A stretch of 64,000 nucleotides of DNA, taken from Euclidia mi (taxonomy: Eukaryota; Arthropoda; Insecta; Lepidoptera; Erebidae). The notes under the pieces were generated by a model. It was given only the letters and a program-made list of their open reading frames with translations, did not search any database and was not told the DNA's origin. A program made the position numbers and the translations under genes. Location: NCBI GenBank assembly GCA_944739405.2, contig OX123196.2, forward strand, positions 52,118,196-52,182,195. Reading direction: 5' to 3'. This document shows positions 22,911 through 33,726 of this stretch, piece by piece (position 1 is the stretch's first letter; every line of letters starts with the position of its first letter).

Positions 22911-23944
22911 AATACAAGATGAAACGGCGGCCGTCTGTGATTTGCTGAACGATTATAAGGTATATCGAGAAGGTCCGGATATTACGTTTGATTACGCTTA
23001 TATTGCGTTCCGGTATTATCTTGAAGGGCGTTCAACTATTCAACTGGAAATAACATCTTTCAAAAGCGTGCTTATAAATAAATTGTAAACACAGACGCCG
23101 TTTACTTTATGTTTTATGTTAATCTGGTATACATAGACGAATGATTGGTCTCGCTCTGCTCTACTAGACGGAGCCCTCATACTTGTAAAATGAGGCAGGA
23201 AAAACCATGCCAGCTGGCATGGTTTGAGGCTGTCACACGAACCGTGTGTCAGGTTTATATATCCACCAAATTAATTATGCAAATAATTCGCTGTATAATG
23301 CCAAGTTGCGCTTTTATCCCGTGTAAAAATAAGTCAGCAAGCAATAAGAAGGACTCTGGGATCACATACCATCTGTAACATAACAATAAATTTGTAATTT
23401 CACCCTAAAATTACATTAAACCAAAAATTTCATTCAGTGTTGCTGCGCGTAGAAGAACAATTTCCCCGTAGTTGAGACTTTTATAATATAAATCTATTGT
23501 TATTGTATTTTATAATATATTCTATTGCATTTATCTAACCTTATTATTTATTTAACATATTTATGTATTGTTTAATGTTTACATTAGTAATTTATATACA
23601 TAAAGTGTTGAAGTAAATACATAATGCAGTCATCTTGAACAAATGTGAGCTCATATTGTTTTACAAAGTAGCAGTAATGATAGGTCGCACATGCGTTTGG
23701 ACTTCATTTTAAGCAATAAAAATAATATAAGAATCCTTAAAAAGTAATTTAAAATCTTTCAACACAATTTGGTAGGTACCTAGAACAATTTTATCTATTT
23801 TAATTATTAGTAAAAAAATCTAAAAAAGTTCAACAGCTTACGCACTATCTTCTCGTGGTTACAGAATAAATATCTTTTGGGCCTCACATTCAGCTACTCA
23901 TTACACGTAGATGCTATTAGAATAATTAGGTATATACGTATCGC
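22911..23944. other. Intronic stretch with palindromes
   Basis: Apart from the palindromes at 23202-23248 I see no features. The sequence after 23400 is strongly AT-rich. Confidence 0.4.
23202..23248. repeat. 24-bp perfect palindrome followed by a 6-bp hairpin
   Basis: AAACCATGCCAG joined directly to its reverse complement forms a 24-base perfect palindrome without loop (23202-23225). Nine bases on, CACACG-AAC-CGTGTG (23234-23248) forms a second small hairpin. Confidence 0.8.
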
Positions 23945-24243
23945 AGTCATTCACCATCATCATCGTCCTAGCGTTATCCCAGTTCCATCCAAGACCTTGC
24001 GACTTGGAGCCCGGGGTCCGCTTACATACTAGTCCAAACAGATATGACAGAATATCTGCTTTTCCACAGAGCGGCTGCCGTCTGACTCCGAAATCCAAAG
24101 GGATAGCGATATTCCATGGGTTTAGACCAGTATCAGTTTGTTTGAGGGGACTGACTCCCCGTAAAGAATTTCAAAGATCTAAATGAAAGCCGGGACTGAC
24201 GGTTTAACATGCTCTCCGAGGCACGGGGCAAGCGATCATTAGC
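23945..24243 (-). mobile_element. SINE family C body type 2, head missing
   Basis: The minus-strand sequence matches the body of the SINE at 63438: CTTGCCCCGTGCCTCGG, CCATGGAATATCGC, TTTTCCACAGAGCG on the plus strand, and a (GAT)n tail seen here as CATCATCATCG near 23955. The tRNA head is absent. Confidence 0.65.
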
Positions 24244-25389
24244 ATTTTAATAGGCACATATCTTTGAAAAGACAATGGTGCAAGCGGGCACGCCGTAGAT
24301 TCAAACTTGAAACTGTCTACATGGCAGTCTGTTAATATTATCTATCGTTACTTGTGAGTTTTGGTGTCCACATGACTATTAACAGTAAATAAACCTTAGT
24401 AAAACTTAAAAGGTCAAATTGGTATACGTACTAAATAATGTGTAACTAACAATTGACGGCTAGAATAGATTTAGAATGCACTATTTTCTAAATAACTTAT
24501 AACTTACAAGATTATTTTGAATACTTAATAATTTGTAAATATCATATTGTAACAACCTATTTGGATACAACCAAATCATTGGATAATATACCCACCATTT
24601 TTTCGATGATGAAACCTGCGCCTAACCCATACACGAATAAATTGATGCTTTTAAATAATTGTAATGTACCTACATTATTTATAACCAGTTACTTATCCAA
24701 TAGACCACAGTATAAAATATTTTCCTATTGACTCGGGTAACTGTTGAGAAGCTGACAACACAATTCTTCACGCATGCGTCTTGATGCTTTTGATTGACAC
24801 ACACTGTCATAATGAGTTGCCTCACTTATGGATATGGACCTATTTTTCTTAGGCAGTGCGGTGTCTAGTATAGGGAAGCGATACCAATCATTTGTCTAAG
24901 CTGGTATACTTATACCAAATTTGCGTGATTACCTTTTTATTCAGAAGACAATTTTAAATGTCAACAACTGCCCAACACGCGGCATCAAAAATTCAAATTA
25001 AAAATATTGACACAAAATAAAAAAACATATTGTATTGACCCTACGCTACAGCCCACCATAGACAAAATAAGTTCTTTACCTCTCGCGCGTTGTTTAAAAT
25101 TCCTATAATGATTTCAATTTAAGACTTTTTAATACGTCTATTGCTTACAAAATGAAGCCGAAAAGGTTCAAATAGGTAAGTACAATTCATGCATGAACAA
25201 TATAAGGGGCTGTGTCCGTGAGGGAATGCCGGCCCTTTGAATTATGCAAGCAAAGGCACAATGAGGATTTACGTATAAACCTGGACTATTCTTTGAAACA
25301 TATTAAATCCTCAGGTTTAACGTGTATATTTCGTTGGAGCGTAGAATTTAATATTTTCGCCTGATATTAAACGAGAGAGTGCTGCTTAA
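24244..25389. other. Intronic stretch without recognised features
   Basis: AT-rich, no gene or repeat structure recognised. Confidence 0.4.
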
Positions 25390-25882
25390 AGCTGCGCGTC
25401 CACCGGATCGGAATCGGAGCGTACGGAGCGGACGGAGCGTCGTCATTTACAAAATGCCGATGGGGTGCGTCCACTGCATTCGGATTCAGCATCGGCAATT
25501 TAGGTATTTTCAAAGCAGGAGGATAGTGACGAGGATATTGTTGTAGATTAATTTTCGGAGAATATTATACATTTGATGAATATCATAAATAATGAATATC
25601 ATAGATTTTTGGGTACATTCATATGACTCTACTAAAGTAATTAAAACATCGTCGTTCATCGTGAATAAGTATTTTTGCCTACAGTTTAATGCCGCAAACA
25701 CGTCAGAACTTGAAATGCTCGGAATCCGAATGATGCGTTCACTGCGGATGACGTCATCAGCACAAATACCGGTCTCTGGCGCAGAAATGCCGATCCAGTG
25801 CACGCAGTTTCATAGAAATTAATACAAAGCAACAAATCCTTCCGCTCCGTACGCTCCGATTCCGATCCGGTGGACGCACAGC
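25390..25882. mobile_element. TTAA-flanked MITE with CG-rich iterons (type 1)
   Basis: A 493-bp element between TTAA at 25386-25389 and TTAA at 25883-25886. The inverted ends are about 42 bp with one mismatch (GCGTCCACCGGATCGGAATC, then repeated CGGAGCG-like units). The interior holds the perfect palindrome GATGACGTCATC (25747-25758). No transposase. A TTAA duplication is the hallmark of piggyBac-type integration, but the ends are not the usual piggyBac CCC ends. Related in design to 32509-32990 and 36473-36844. Confidence 0.75.
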
Positions 25883-26768
25883 TTAAATTTGGCTAGGTAT
25901 TTTTTAGAATGATTTATTCAAACATGCCAGTTGAATAGAAGTCTTTATTAAATAATATTCATATGAAACATCGATATATAATGGTAATTCAGGCTGTACA
26001 TTAGAAACGCAATTAAGGTTCTGTTGCTTTCAGTATGAGACAGTTGAAGTTTATTGAAAATCCTATAAAATAAGTTTCATTAAAGGTACGTTTCCTAGCC
26101 TCATGTCTTTAAAGTCTGTATTTTCCTAAACTTTCGCCAATTCCTACCAAGCAATTATGAAAAAAAAATAACGCATCTTTTCTCAAATATGGCATTTTAA
26201 GGTAAGGACAAAATTCTAAGGGCCTTATATATTTTATGTTTAGTGAAATATTTTATACCTATTTATGCTCAATTACAAACGTCATTAATTATATAATGTT
26301 CTATTAGATATAATAAATTTTTAATCACACTACAGTTACATCACATAAGACTATCCATAACCACGCTGACAAATTAATTATCATGATTTTAAATCAATGT
26401 TGATTGGTGTAGCCCTAAGCGAACGCTACTAACAGATAGTGAAAGGGGACATAAATTATTTATTGGCCATTAATATACTACCTGACATTTACGACACCAA
26501 GTCGCCATGTTGGAGTACGCTTGTCGTATGCTTCTTTTGTAGGTGTGTGGTAAGTCGGACTATGTATTTATAAATAAACTCAAAGTTGCAGTATCTGTCT
26601 GTAGTTTTCTTATTTATGAATCACAGTTATGAACATAGCTTCAAGTCATAAATAAACTCTTTTTAGTCTATCTGTCTGTCTTCCTGTTCCTGTTAAAATT
26701 GATTAAACCAATTTTAACATGATTTTCATTAAAATATAGAGTAAGTTGTAGGGCTACGTGAAGGATAT

Positions 26769-26805
26769 AGATTACACCATAAACCCTGTGTTTATGGTGT
26801 AATCT
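26769..26805. repeat. Perfect 16-bp hairpin
   Basis: AGATTACACCATAAAC (26769-26784) pairs perfectly with 26790-26805 around a 5-base loop CCTGT. Confidence 0.8.
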
Positions 26806-27007
26806 CGATGAAAATCGAAAGCTGATAAAACATGTTGTAGCGGAATTGTCTTTTTCATTGGAATATATGCGTTATTCTGATGCATAAGCTATATTCCTGC
26901 AAAGTTTGATAAGACTCTGTCCATTCTCACAAATTTTCGCGTTTATTAGTAGGCTGTGTGCAGAGTGTAGACTAGCTTTCAATTATTAGGTATTAATCAT
27001 TTATTCT

Positions 27008-27232
27008 TTGGGTGCCGTAAGAGGTAACTAAGGAAAATATACGAAGCAAATAGTATCATTGGGAAAAGGCGCCAAATTCGACATCAAACCGTACACCAAA
27101 TCGTCAGGTCAGCGTCGTATAGTAGGCCGAATCCTCTTATTGACTCGTAATGCTATGATGATGGGGTCAAATTAGGGGAGACCTATGTCCAGGAGAGAAC
27201 TCTGAAAGACTGTATTATGAGGATGATTATGT
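27008..27232 (+). mobile_element. Retroelement 3' end fragment with (GAT)-type tail
   Basis: Contains GGGTGCCGTAAGAGGTAACT, CGTATAGTAGGCCGAATCC, GGGGAGACCTATGTCCAG and a decayed GATGATTATG tail. The same blocks occur on the minus strand at 30563-30790. By my recollection this 3' region is common in Lepidoptera. Confidence 0.6.
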
Positions 27233-27943
27233 TTAAACCTCTTCTTATGTAGTGAATCTCAGATCTCAGAAATTTTACCGCATAACATTGCAGCCACAAC
27301 AATTTTGAAAATATTACTCAACCACGTAGGTTGTAAGGTGTCTCTGTTGTACAATTAGTTTAAAATAACGGCACCTAGCCGGTCACGAAACGGCCATAGA
27401 TAAAACCCGCCATTATGGTCCGAATCCTTTCATTTACCTATAAATATTATTAATAGTGCGCACGTGACGAACATAAAGTTATTGCGTCTGTTTTTTGCTG
27501 GGTATGGTGATAGCTGCAGTTTGTTGTCTATGGTAATTGTTATTTCTTCTTTTAATCTAAGGGCTTGCAATATTTTGTCAGAACTTGTATAAGCTTTATT
27601 ATATTTGCGGGTGGGAGGGATTTCATTTCTGTTCCGATGGATTTACGTATTGGCTATTAACAATGTATATTGTATAATATATCTGACTTAGAGAGGTAAA
27701 GTGATAAACTATAAAGTGTAATACTAACTCGCAATAATTCAATAACGTACAATAGAAACAATTATTGGCGGGTTGAACAGTGTTTTCAGGTTTAAAATAG
27801 CATTGCAATTTTGTATCGGATTCGAAGACTCGATTCTTCACAATCATGAGCAGTTTATGCCACATAACTAAAAGAGAGTAATTAAGTAGTTGGGTACTTA
27901 CCCTTACTTATCATTGTTTTAATGTAATCTTTTTCTCTTTCAG

Positions 27944-28409
27944 AAATAGTGGAAGAACAACAATGCCACGAAAACGAATTCCGGCTAACCTGCCGGGACC
28001 TGGACTCACACATAGCAGTATTAGAGGCGTGGTACACCTCCGCAGAAGATTACCACCTTAATACAACCACCCACGATAGTCTCCATATCAAGACTGAAAA
28101 CGATACAGAACTGAACAAAGTTTATGTGTATTCTAGTCCTAAACACAACGGTGTATACCAGCCCTCAAATCATTCCATATTTGAGAATTTAAATTCTTCG
28201 TCTGTTAATAATACTTTTGATTTTAATGAGTTCAGCAATGATACGTTTTTGAACGATACGGTTGATGTCACGGTGGATTTTGTGAATGTGTCTGGATGTG
28301 GAGTGCCGACGTTCGCGAGGAGTTATGCCAGTTGGCGGGAAGGAGATAAGAGAAGAAAGCAGCAGTCGAGGGAGCTGTCAGTTAACTTGAGAGCGCCTGT
28401 CAGTTATAG
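27944..28409 (+). CDS. Exon 2: SUEL-lectin-like ectodomain with N-glycosylation-rich insert
   Basis: The exon is bounded by TTTTCTCTTTCAG before 27944 and GTGAGT after 28409, and is open throughout. Joined to exon 1 it covers residues 29-183 and leaves two bases (AG) of the next codon. The start QQCHENEFRLTCRDLD (Cys 36 and 45) fits the C-x(8)-C opening of SUEL (rhamnose/galactose-binding lectin) domains of latrophilin and Eva-1 proteins. A polar insert of about 75 residues follows (68-143), with eight N-x-S/T sequons. After it come GCGVP (Cys 147), a basic KRRKQQSR patch and LRAPVSYR, where the family would continue into its next Cys. The insert is not normal for SUEL, so the domain call is moderate; that this is a real coding exon of a secreted protein is more certain. 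The remaining exons are not in the window. Confidence 0.7.
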
Positions 28410-29304
28410 GTGAGTAGCTCTAGCAATAATGGTAGAAAACTCCACCACTTAATACCGCTTTTTAAAAAGCAATATAAATTTATTTTATCAGTTGTATCTG
28501 TCAAAACAATTTAAAAAGCTAAACTTATCCTAATAGAGTATTTGTGTAAAGTGTTATTTTCTACGAAAATACCAAAACATCACGAAAGAGTTGCCATACT
28601 TTACCCAATTTCGGTTAAAAGATAAAATTATGACGTCGGCACCGAGTATCTTTTGAAGTGGGCTTGCGTGCAACACGGTCATTAAATTATTCAATTATAA
28701 TAATAAATTAAATGTTGCTTGTAAGCTATTAGTTTACAACTATTTTAGGGGCGAAAAGATATTAAATGGAATAGTAAAACATTTGTATTAATTAGCTTAA
28801 AAAGCGCAGTCCACACTGGGATGTGCACAACAAAGCAAACTTAGTGTACCTAACTAACTTGTAAACACTTGTAATGTGACTTGTAAACACACAGTCTATG
28901 CGGTTTACGTGTAGGAAAAGAAGGCACTTAGTTAAAGAAGTATAGTTATAAGAAAGAAAACAGTTTACTTTCATGATGAAAAGACATTACAAGTGGTTGC
29001 GTTAACACCGCTAAAAAGTGGTGCTTGACTCCACATACTTTTTTTTAAATTTAAGCCCTTAAATCATGTCTAACTAATAAATATTCCAATTGAAATCGTA
29101 GTGTCGTCTCGGTAGACCCAGTTTATGGTCTAGCTTTTGACTTTGAAGTCAGGCAAAACTTATAAATGAATACTTTTGTATACTTTTACTTCTTGATAGT
29201 CGAGCAAAGCTCGCTATCTACACAAGTGACACAGTAGTATAGCTATCGCTTTGCTATAGGTAGCTCACTGCGTCACAATCTCTGTATCCCGGGGTTGCAA
29301 CTAT

Positions 29305-29555
29305 AATTCGGCATATGGAATTAGTGGTCCAACGGATAGCGTATGCGACTGCTGATCGGAGGTCTCGGGTTCAATTTCCGGGTTGGGCAACAGGGTAACT
29401 GGGTTTTGCCGAATTCTCAGTGGCAGCACGGAGTGATGTTCCCGGCAACGGCAGTAGGCTCGCCCCCTATTACGTGGTACCTAAAAATTCATGGCGAAAT
29501 GGGGGTCTAATTACACCTCTGCCTACCCCTTCGGGGATAAAGGCGTGAGTCTATA
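29305..29555 (+). mobile_element. tRNA-headed SINE, family A
   Basis: Head with box A AGTGGTCCAACGGATAGCG and box B GGTTCAATTTCCG, body GAATTCTCAGTGGCAGCACG and GGCTCGCCCCCTATTACGTG, tail CTCTGCCTACCCCTTCGG ending GTGAGTCTATA. This is nearly full length. Confidence 0.75.
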
Positions 29556-30562
29556 AAAATAGTGTTATTAGTAAGGACGTTACCTATTAAAGAGAGACTA
29601 TTAAGAATACTGGAAGGCCACTTCTGCAATTCTATTTGCTACTAATTATATTCCACGCTGTACTCTGTGACGAGTCCGTTGTCGAGACAATCTTGTGCTG
29701 ATTATTCAGTCTCAAGTTCAGATCGATATACAAGTCGAATAGAACAAATTAGTGTGCTAAACCTCGATACAATCGATCTTTGGTGGCTGCAACAGCCTTC
29801 TAGGCAAGACCGTTTCCTTAGAATAGAATTGCCGTGCAATTAACGAAGACCCCAATTCTATTATTTATACTATTTTTAAACTACCTAAAGTGCAACACGC
29901 AACTCACTTGTGCTTAAATTGCCTCATTATTTCTCGAGACTTCCGCCACGGCCTAATTTTTGACCCCTGATTCCAAAAGAGGGTAGAATTGAAAGTTTTA
30001 ATCCTTTGTTTATCTTTAGGGTCGCACGGAACGAGGCTTAAGAACGAATGGATCGATTTGCATGCGATCTGTGTTTCTGTGCAAGCTGCATTTTGTACGG
30101 CTTTCGGCCCTTTAAAATTTTAATGGATATTCAAGATTATGCTGAGCATTATTTTCGGTTTCAGCTTAACAACATCAAGCCTGGGTGTATAATTTGAAAT
30201 AGGTTTAAAGTTTCACGATTGGTTATAGTATCCTATTTAATTTTCAACTACTGCAATATATTTCTGATTAAAGAATTTGTTAGTTCAGGCAGTTTAACTT
30301 CCCAATAATTTTACGAGTGTCAAAAACTAGTATTTATTGGCCGATGCTGCTGAATCTGGCTACACAGGTGATACAGTAATGGATACATTTTCTTTATAAG
30401 TACCACTACTGTATCAGCTGTGTGAGGATCAGAAAAATAAAGTAGGTATATTTGTCTTACCACAGTAGGTACGCGAATTGAATCCTATATATTTTCATAA
30501 AGTTAATTTTTTTTTTTTTTGGATAATATTGGAGGGTGTCCAATATTATCCAAAATTTATAC
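29556..30562. other. Intronic stretch without recognised features
   Basis: No gene or repeat recognised. It ends in a T-rich tract (30508-30520), around which ATATTGGA and TCCAATAT occur twice as inverted pieces (30527-30550). Confidence 0.4.
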
Positions 30563-30790
30563 ATCATCATCAGCCAATAACAGTCCACTGCTGGACTAGG
30601 CCTCTCCTTTGAAAGGAGGAATTGGCCTACTATACCACGCTGGCCAAACGGGTTGGTATAGGGTTTGTGTCAAGTTGACAGTGCTGTTCTCTGCATAATA
30701 TGCTCCCTCTGTCGGCTCTTACGACACCCATGTGATGATATGGGGTGGTGACAATCCGTATTCTTAATCCGTCACCACACGGATGAAATT
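30563..30790 (-). mobile_element. Retroelement 3' end fragment with (CAT)n, minus strand
   Basis: Plus-strand reading starts CATCATCATCAGCC, then CAGTCCACTGCTGGACTAGG and ACCACGCTGGCCAAACG, then CTCTTACGACACCCATG. This is the inverse of the family at 27008-27232 but better preserved. Confidence 0.65.
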
Positions 30791-30937
30791 GATACGCAGC
30801 TATGATAAAAATAAATAGCCACCTTTATTGAGACCGTGCACGACAATAGCGCCACCTAGCATGCGCAACTATTCGGGATTATGCCAAATAATGACATATC
30901 AGTATTTTATTGCTTTCTAGTATGTAGTTATAGTAAA

Positions 30938-31103
30938 TCTAATATATAAAATTCTCGTGTCACAGTTTTCGTTCCCATACTCCTCCGAAACGGCTTGACC
31001 GATTTTGATGAAATTTTTTGTGCTTATCCGGTATCTATGAGAATCGGCCAACATCTATTTTTCAAAAAAAATTTTGCAAAACAACGTTTGCCGGGTCAGC
31101 TAG
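30938..31103 (+). mobile_element. Short Helitron-like element, second family (166 bp)
   Basis: Starts TCTAATATATAAAATTCTCG after A and ends GCCGGGTCAGCTAG before T. The interior CCGAAACGGCTTGACCGATT is unlike the 207-bp family. Terminal rules fit Helitrons. No coding capacity. Confidence 0.6.
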
Positions 31104-31405
31104 TTATAGATAAATAAAACGACGAAGTGGTATTTTTACTATCAACGGTCATCCACTGCTGTCGGTATTTCAATTCGGAATTCAGTACAGTCAATAATAA
31201 CTCTTGTATTGATGTAATCTGGAGTGAAACACTTGGTCATTGTTACTTCTACGGTGGCTCTATTCGGCCAAAAATTAAATTAGTAGTTGCACAAGCTAGA
31301 TTTTGTAAGATCTAATGAAATATTCGTGAGATTGTGGTTCTGCTGTATACCAAATAATACACTCAATGCTGAAAATGTCAAGCCAGTTTTCATTTTTATA
31401 AAAAA

Positions 31406-31604
31406 GTAGAGGACGCCAGCAGCTACGCCTGCATTTTTTTTTCAATTTACCCGTTTTGGCCGATTCCGTGGGAATTTCGGGACATCCCTTCTTAGTGCAC
31501 CCCGACGGTCCCCAAGGAACATATTTCAGCTTCCTGCGCCCAATATTTTCGCCTGTAGCGTGTCTGTCAGTCAGTCAGTAACGCAAGGATTTTATATATT
31601 AAGA
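31406..31604 (-). mobile_element. Short Helitron-like element, 199-bp copy
   Basis: Matches the 207-bp family on the minus strand, with the left end changed to GTAG instead of CTAG and a short internal deletion around the TTTCAGCTTCC segment. The right end is intact (TTATATATTAAGA). Confidence 0.6.
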
Positions 31605-31841
31605 AGATAAGAAGTCGGTATTTAATGGAAACTGTACATTTTTACTTAATAATATGTAGTTAATCTTGTTACTAAAAACTGCAAATTGCTACATGACACA
31701 CCAGCAAGATCTAGGAGGTCTTGATCATTTTTATTGATGAAATACTAAAAAATTATTGGCTTTTTGCTTCGGTACATTGATTATCATACAATATTTTGTC
31801 AGTGCAACAGCTTTTATCTTTCATTCTTGCATTATTAATTG

Positions 31842-32338
31842 CTACAATTTTTTAAGTTGTTGCTGTATCCACTTAGATTTCAGCATCAGAATGATCACTG
31901 TAAATGAATTTATTACAAATAGGTAATGGTTGTTTCTTTTAAATTCGACTTTTGTGGTACTACGTTTTATAAAACGTGTATATCTAGCTAACACCTGTGA
32001 CTCTCTAACTTTCTTCTGTCGATATTGTATTTTAGGGAATATCGTAGGAACATAACTTGGACTTGTTTGCACTTCAGATTTTTTTCCTCCAGTAAAACGT
32101 TCACTACAAATTGTGTCGTGACGTCTTGGAGTCCATGGTGAGCCATCAACACTGAAAAATAAAACATTATTTAATATCACATAAAATACAGAACATTAAA
32201 AATAATTTATTTATTAAGTATCGTATCTAATCTTTCTTTGATCTAATTTCCACTCTACTGTTGGAAAATATAGAATTTACACAGAATATTTGTGCCGTTA
32301 ATTTTGCAGTCCACAACACAACAACAATTATGACCCAT
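31842..32338 (-). pseudogene. THAP zinc-finger gene remnant, probably from a DNA transposon
   Basis: On the minus strand an ATG at 32338 opens MGHNCCCVVDCKINGT...CKFYIF, which fits the C-x(4)-C start of a THAP domain, then loses frame near 32265. After AT-rich DNA comes a TTTTATTTTTCAG acceptor (about 32155-32167). A second exon then reads VDGSPWTPRRHDTICSERF (W, P and the C-x(3)-F half of the THAP finger) followed by FTGGKKSEV and SYVPTIFP, ending at a stop near 31842. THAP domains are DNA-binding and occur in P-element-like and Harbinger-type proteins as well as host genes. The frameshift and short tail indicate a pseudogene. No transposase catalytic core is visible nearby. Confidence 0.6.
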
Positions 32339-32508
32339 TACAAAGATAGATCATATTAAAATCAAGAATTAAATTATCAGATAATGTATTTGTTATGACA
32401 AAAATCAAATTGACTTCCCGAATAGTTACGGATTTCTGCCACGGCATGCGCTGCGATCGTTTTAGCTACCCCCTCCATGCACTTCGCACGTAGCGAATAA
32501 TATCATAA

Positions 32509-32990
32509 AGGTGGACGCACACCTATCCGAGCCGAACGCGTCGAACGAATCGAAGTCAAGGAGGCCTCGCACACTAGCAAGAATCGACCGCGCCGAAAGA
32601 ATCGAGCGCATCGAACAAATGGTTTCCATTTCCTTTACGCCTGTCGCACTGTTATTACATGTGAATTGTGATGGATATTTACGAGGTTTTTATTTGTCAG
32701 TGCTTTATTAATGGAAGATGAAGAAACAATGCGGAAATAGTAGGTACTCGCGCGTTGCTCTGTCATACCCAACTGATACAATGCGAGCGCATCGGACGAA
32801 TCGACCGCACTAACCGCGCCGAATCTGATGACGTATTCGAATTCTTCTAGGATTTCTTAGGTTCTTCCGGATTCGGACGATTCGACGCGGACAAGTGTGC
32901 GAGGTTTCATGAGATTTCATATAAAGAATTCTAAAATTCGTTTCGTTCGACGCGTTCGACGCGTTCGGCTCGGATAAGTGTGCGTTCACC
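32509..32990. mobile_element. ATAA-flanked MITE with CG-rich iterons (type 2)
   Basis: 482 bp, flanked by ATAA on both sides (32505-32508, 32991-32994). Inverted ends begin GGTGNACGCACAC and continue with TCCGAGCCGAACGCGTCGAA. The right arm has one extra CGCGTCGAA unit relative to the left. The interior carries TGATGACGT (32826) and TTCATATAAAGAATTC (32916-32931), the latter shared in inverse orientation with 36473-36844. No transposase. The open frames here are products of the GC-rich ends. Confidence 0.75.
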
Positions 32991-33206
32991 ATAAGGCGAT
33001 ATTTGACGTCTTTAGTATGTGTTCCATGTTGCCTCTTATGTGAGTGACTTATTATTCACCAAGGGTCCATTGTCGCGCACGTATCGATGTCAATGATAGC
33101 CTTTCTCATGGGAATGCCGCCATGGGACCGTCTTGTGTGATCACTTTAATTAATATCCTTCTTGAATGATAATGTCACTGCCATTATGGTTGTGTAAGGA
33201 TTTAAG

Positions 33207-33290
33207 TGCACGGATGGCGTAGAGGTTTATGCGGCCGCCTCGCTATTTAGTATTGTGAATACGATCACCACACGAGACAACACTTTATAA
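33207..33290 (+). mobile_element. SINE family B head fragment
   Basis: TGCACGGATGGCGTAGAGG (box A region) through a decayed box B (ACGATCACCACACGAGAC) to ACAACACTTT. This is the 5' half only. It faces a second, inverted head at 33408-33492. Confidence 0.6.
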
Positions 33291-33407
33291 TACCTACATG
33301 AGTTCGAACTCACAACATTCGGTGTAGTTCTAAACGCCTACGTGACCGCGACGTGTCGCAGTGTCATGAAGCCGCAACATGTCGACGCGATGTGTCGCCG
33401 TAGTCAT

Positions 33408-33492
33408 GATTTCGATCCCAACCGCAGACGGCAGAATCAGACAGCAGCCCGTTTATACGTATACCGTTAACCACTACGCCATACGTGCAGTT
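33408..33492 (-). mobile_element. tRNA-like SINE head, inverted relative to the previous one
   Basis: The minus strand reads TGCACGTATGGCGTAGTGG, TTAACGGTATACG and a box B-like GGGATCGAAATC. The sequence between the two heads (33291-33407) is CG-rich, with repeated TGTCGC and CATGTCGACGCG pieces. Confidence 0.55.
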
Positions 33493-33680
33493 AAAGTGTT
33501 TTCATTTCATATTTGTTTCAATACAGATCTTATATAGACCTTTGCTTACTAATTATGTTTATTTGGCTTGGCATAAAGAACAACTGTAGTGCCCTCAGGA
33601 TATACGCTGAGTTAATAACAGCTGTCATGTCCACAAAAGGCTACATAAAAGTACGGTATCGAAATAGGTATATGACTTAT

Positions 33681-33718
33681 TTATATTTTTTATATATATA
33701 CTTATATAAAAAATATAA
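33681..33718. repeat. AT-only hairpin (16-bp stem)
   Basis: TATATTTTTTATATA (33682-33696) is perfectly complementary to 33703-33717, with a 6-base loop. Probably AT-rich slippage DNA. Confidence 0.6.
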
Positions 33719-33726
33719 TTTATATT

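Larger units (their letters stand above)
6939..27943 (+). other. Intron 1 (21 kb) of the lectin-like gene
   Basis: Bounded by donor GTATGT at 6939 and acceptor TTTTCTCTTTCAG ending at 27943. It is filled with repeats listed separately. A CATCCGCAG acceptor-like site at about 8083-8091 is followed by only 11 codons before a stop and has no donor, so I do not call an alternative exon. Confidence 0.5.
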
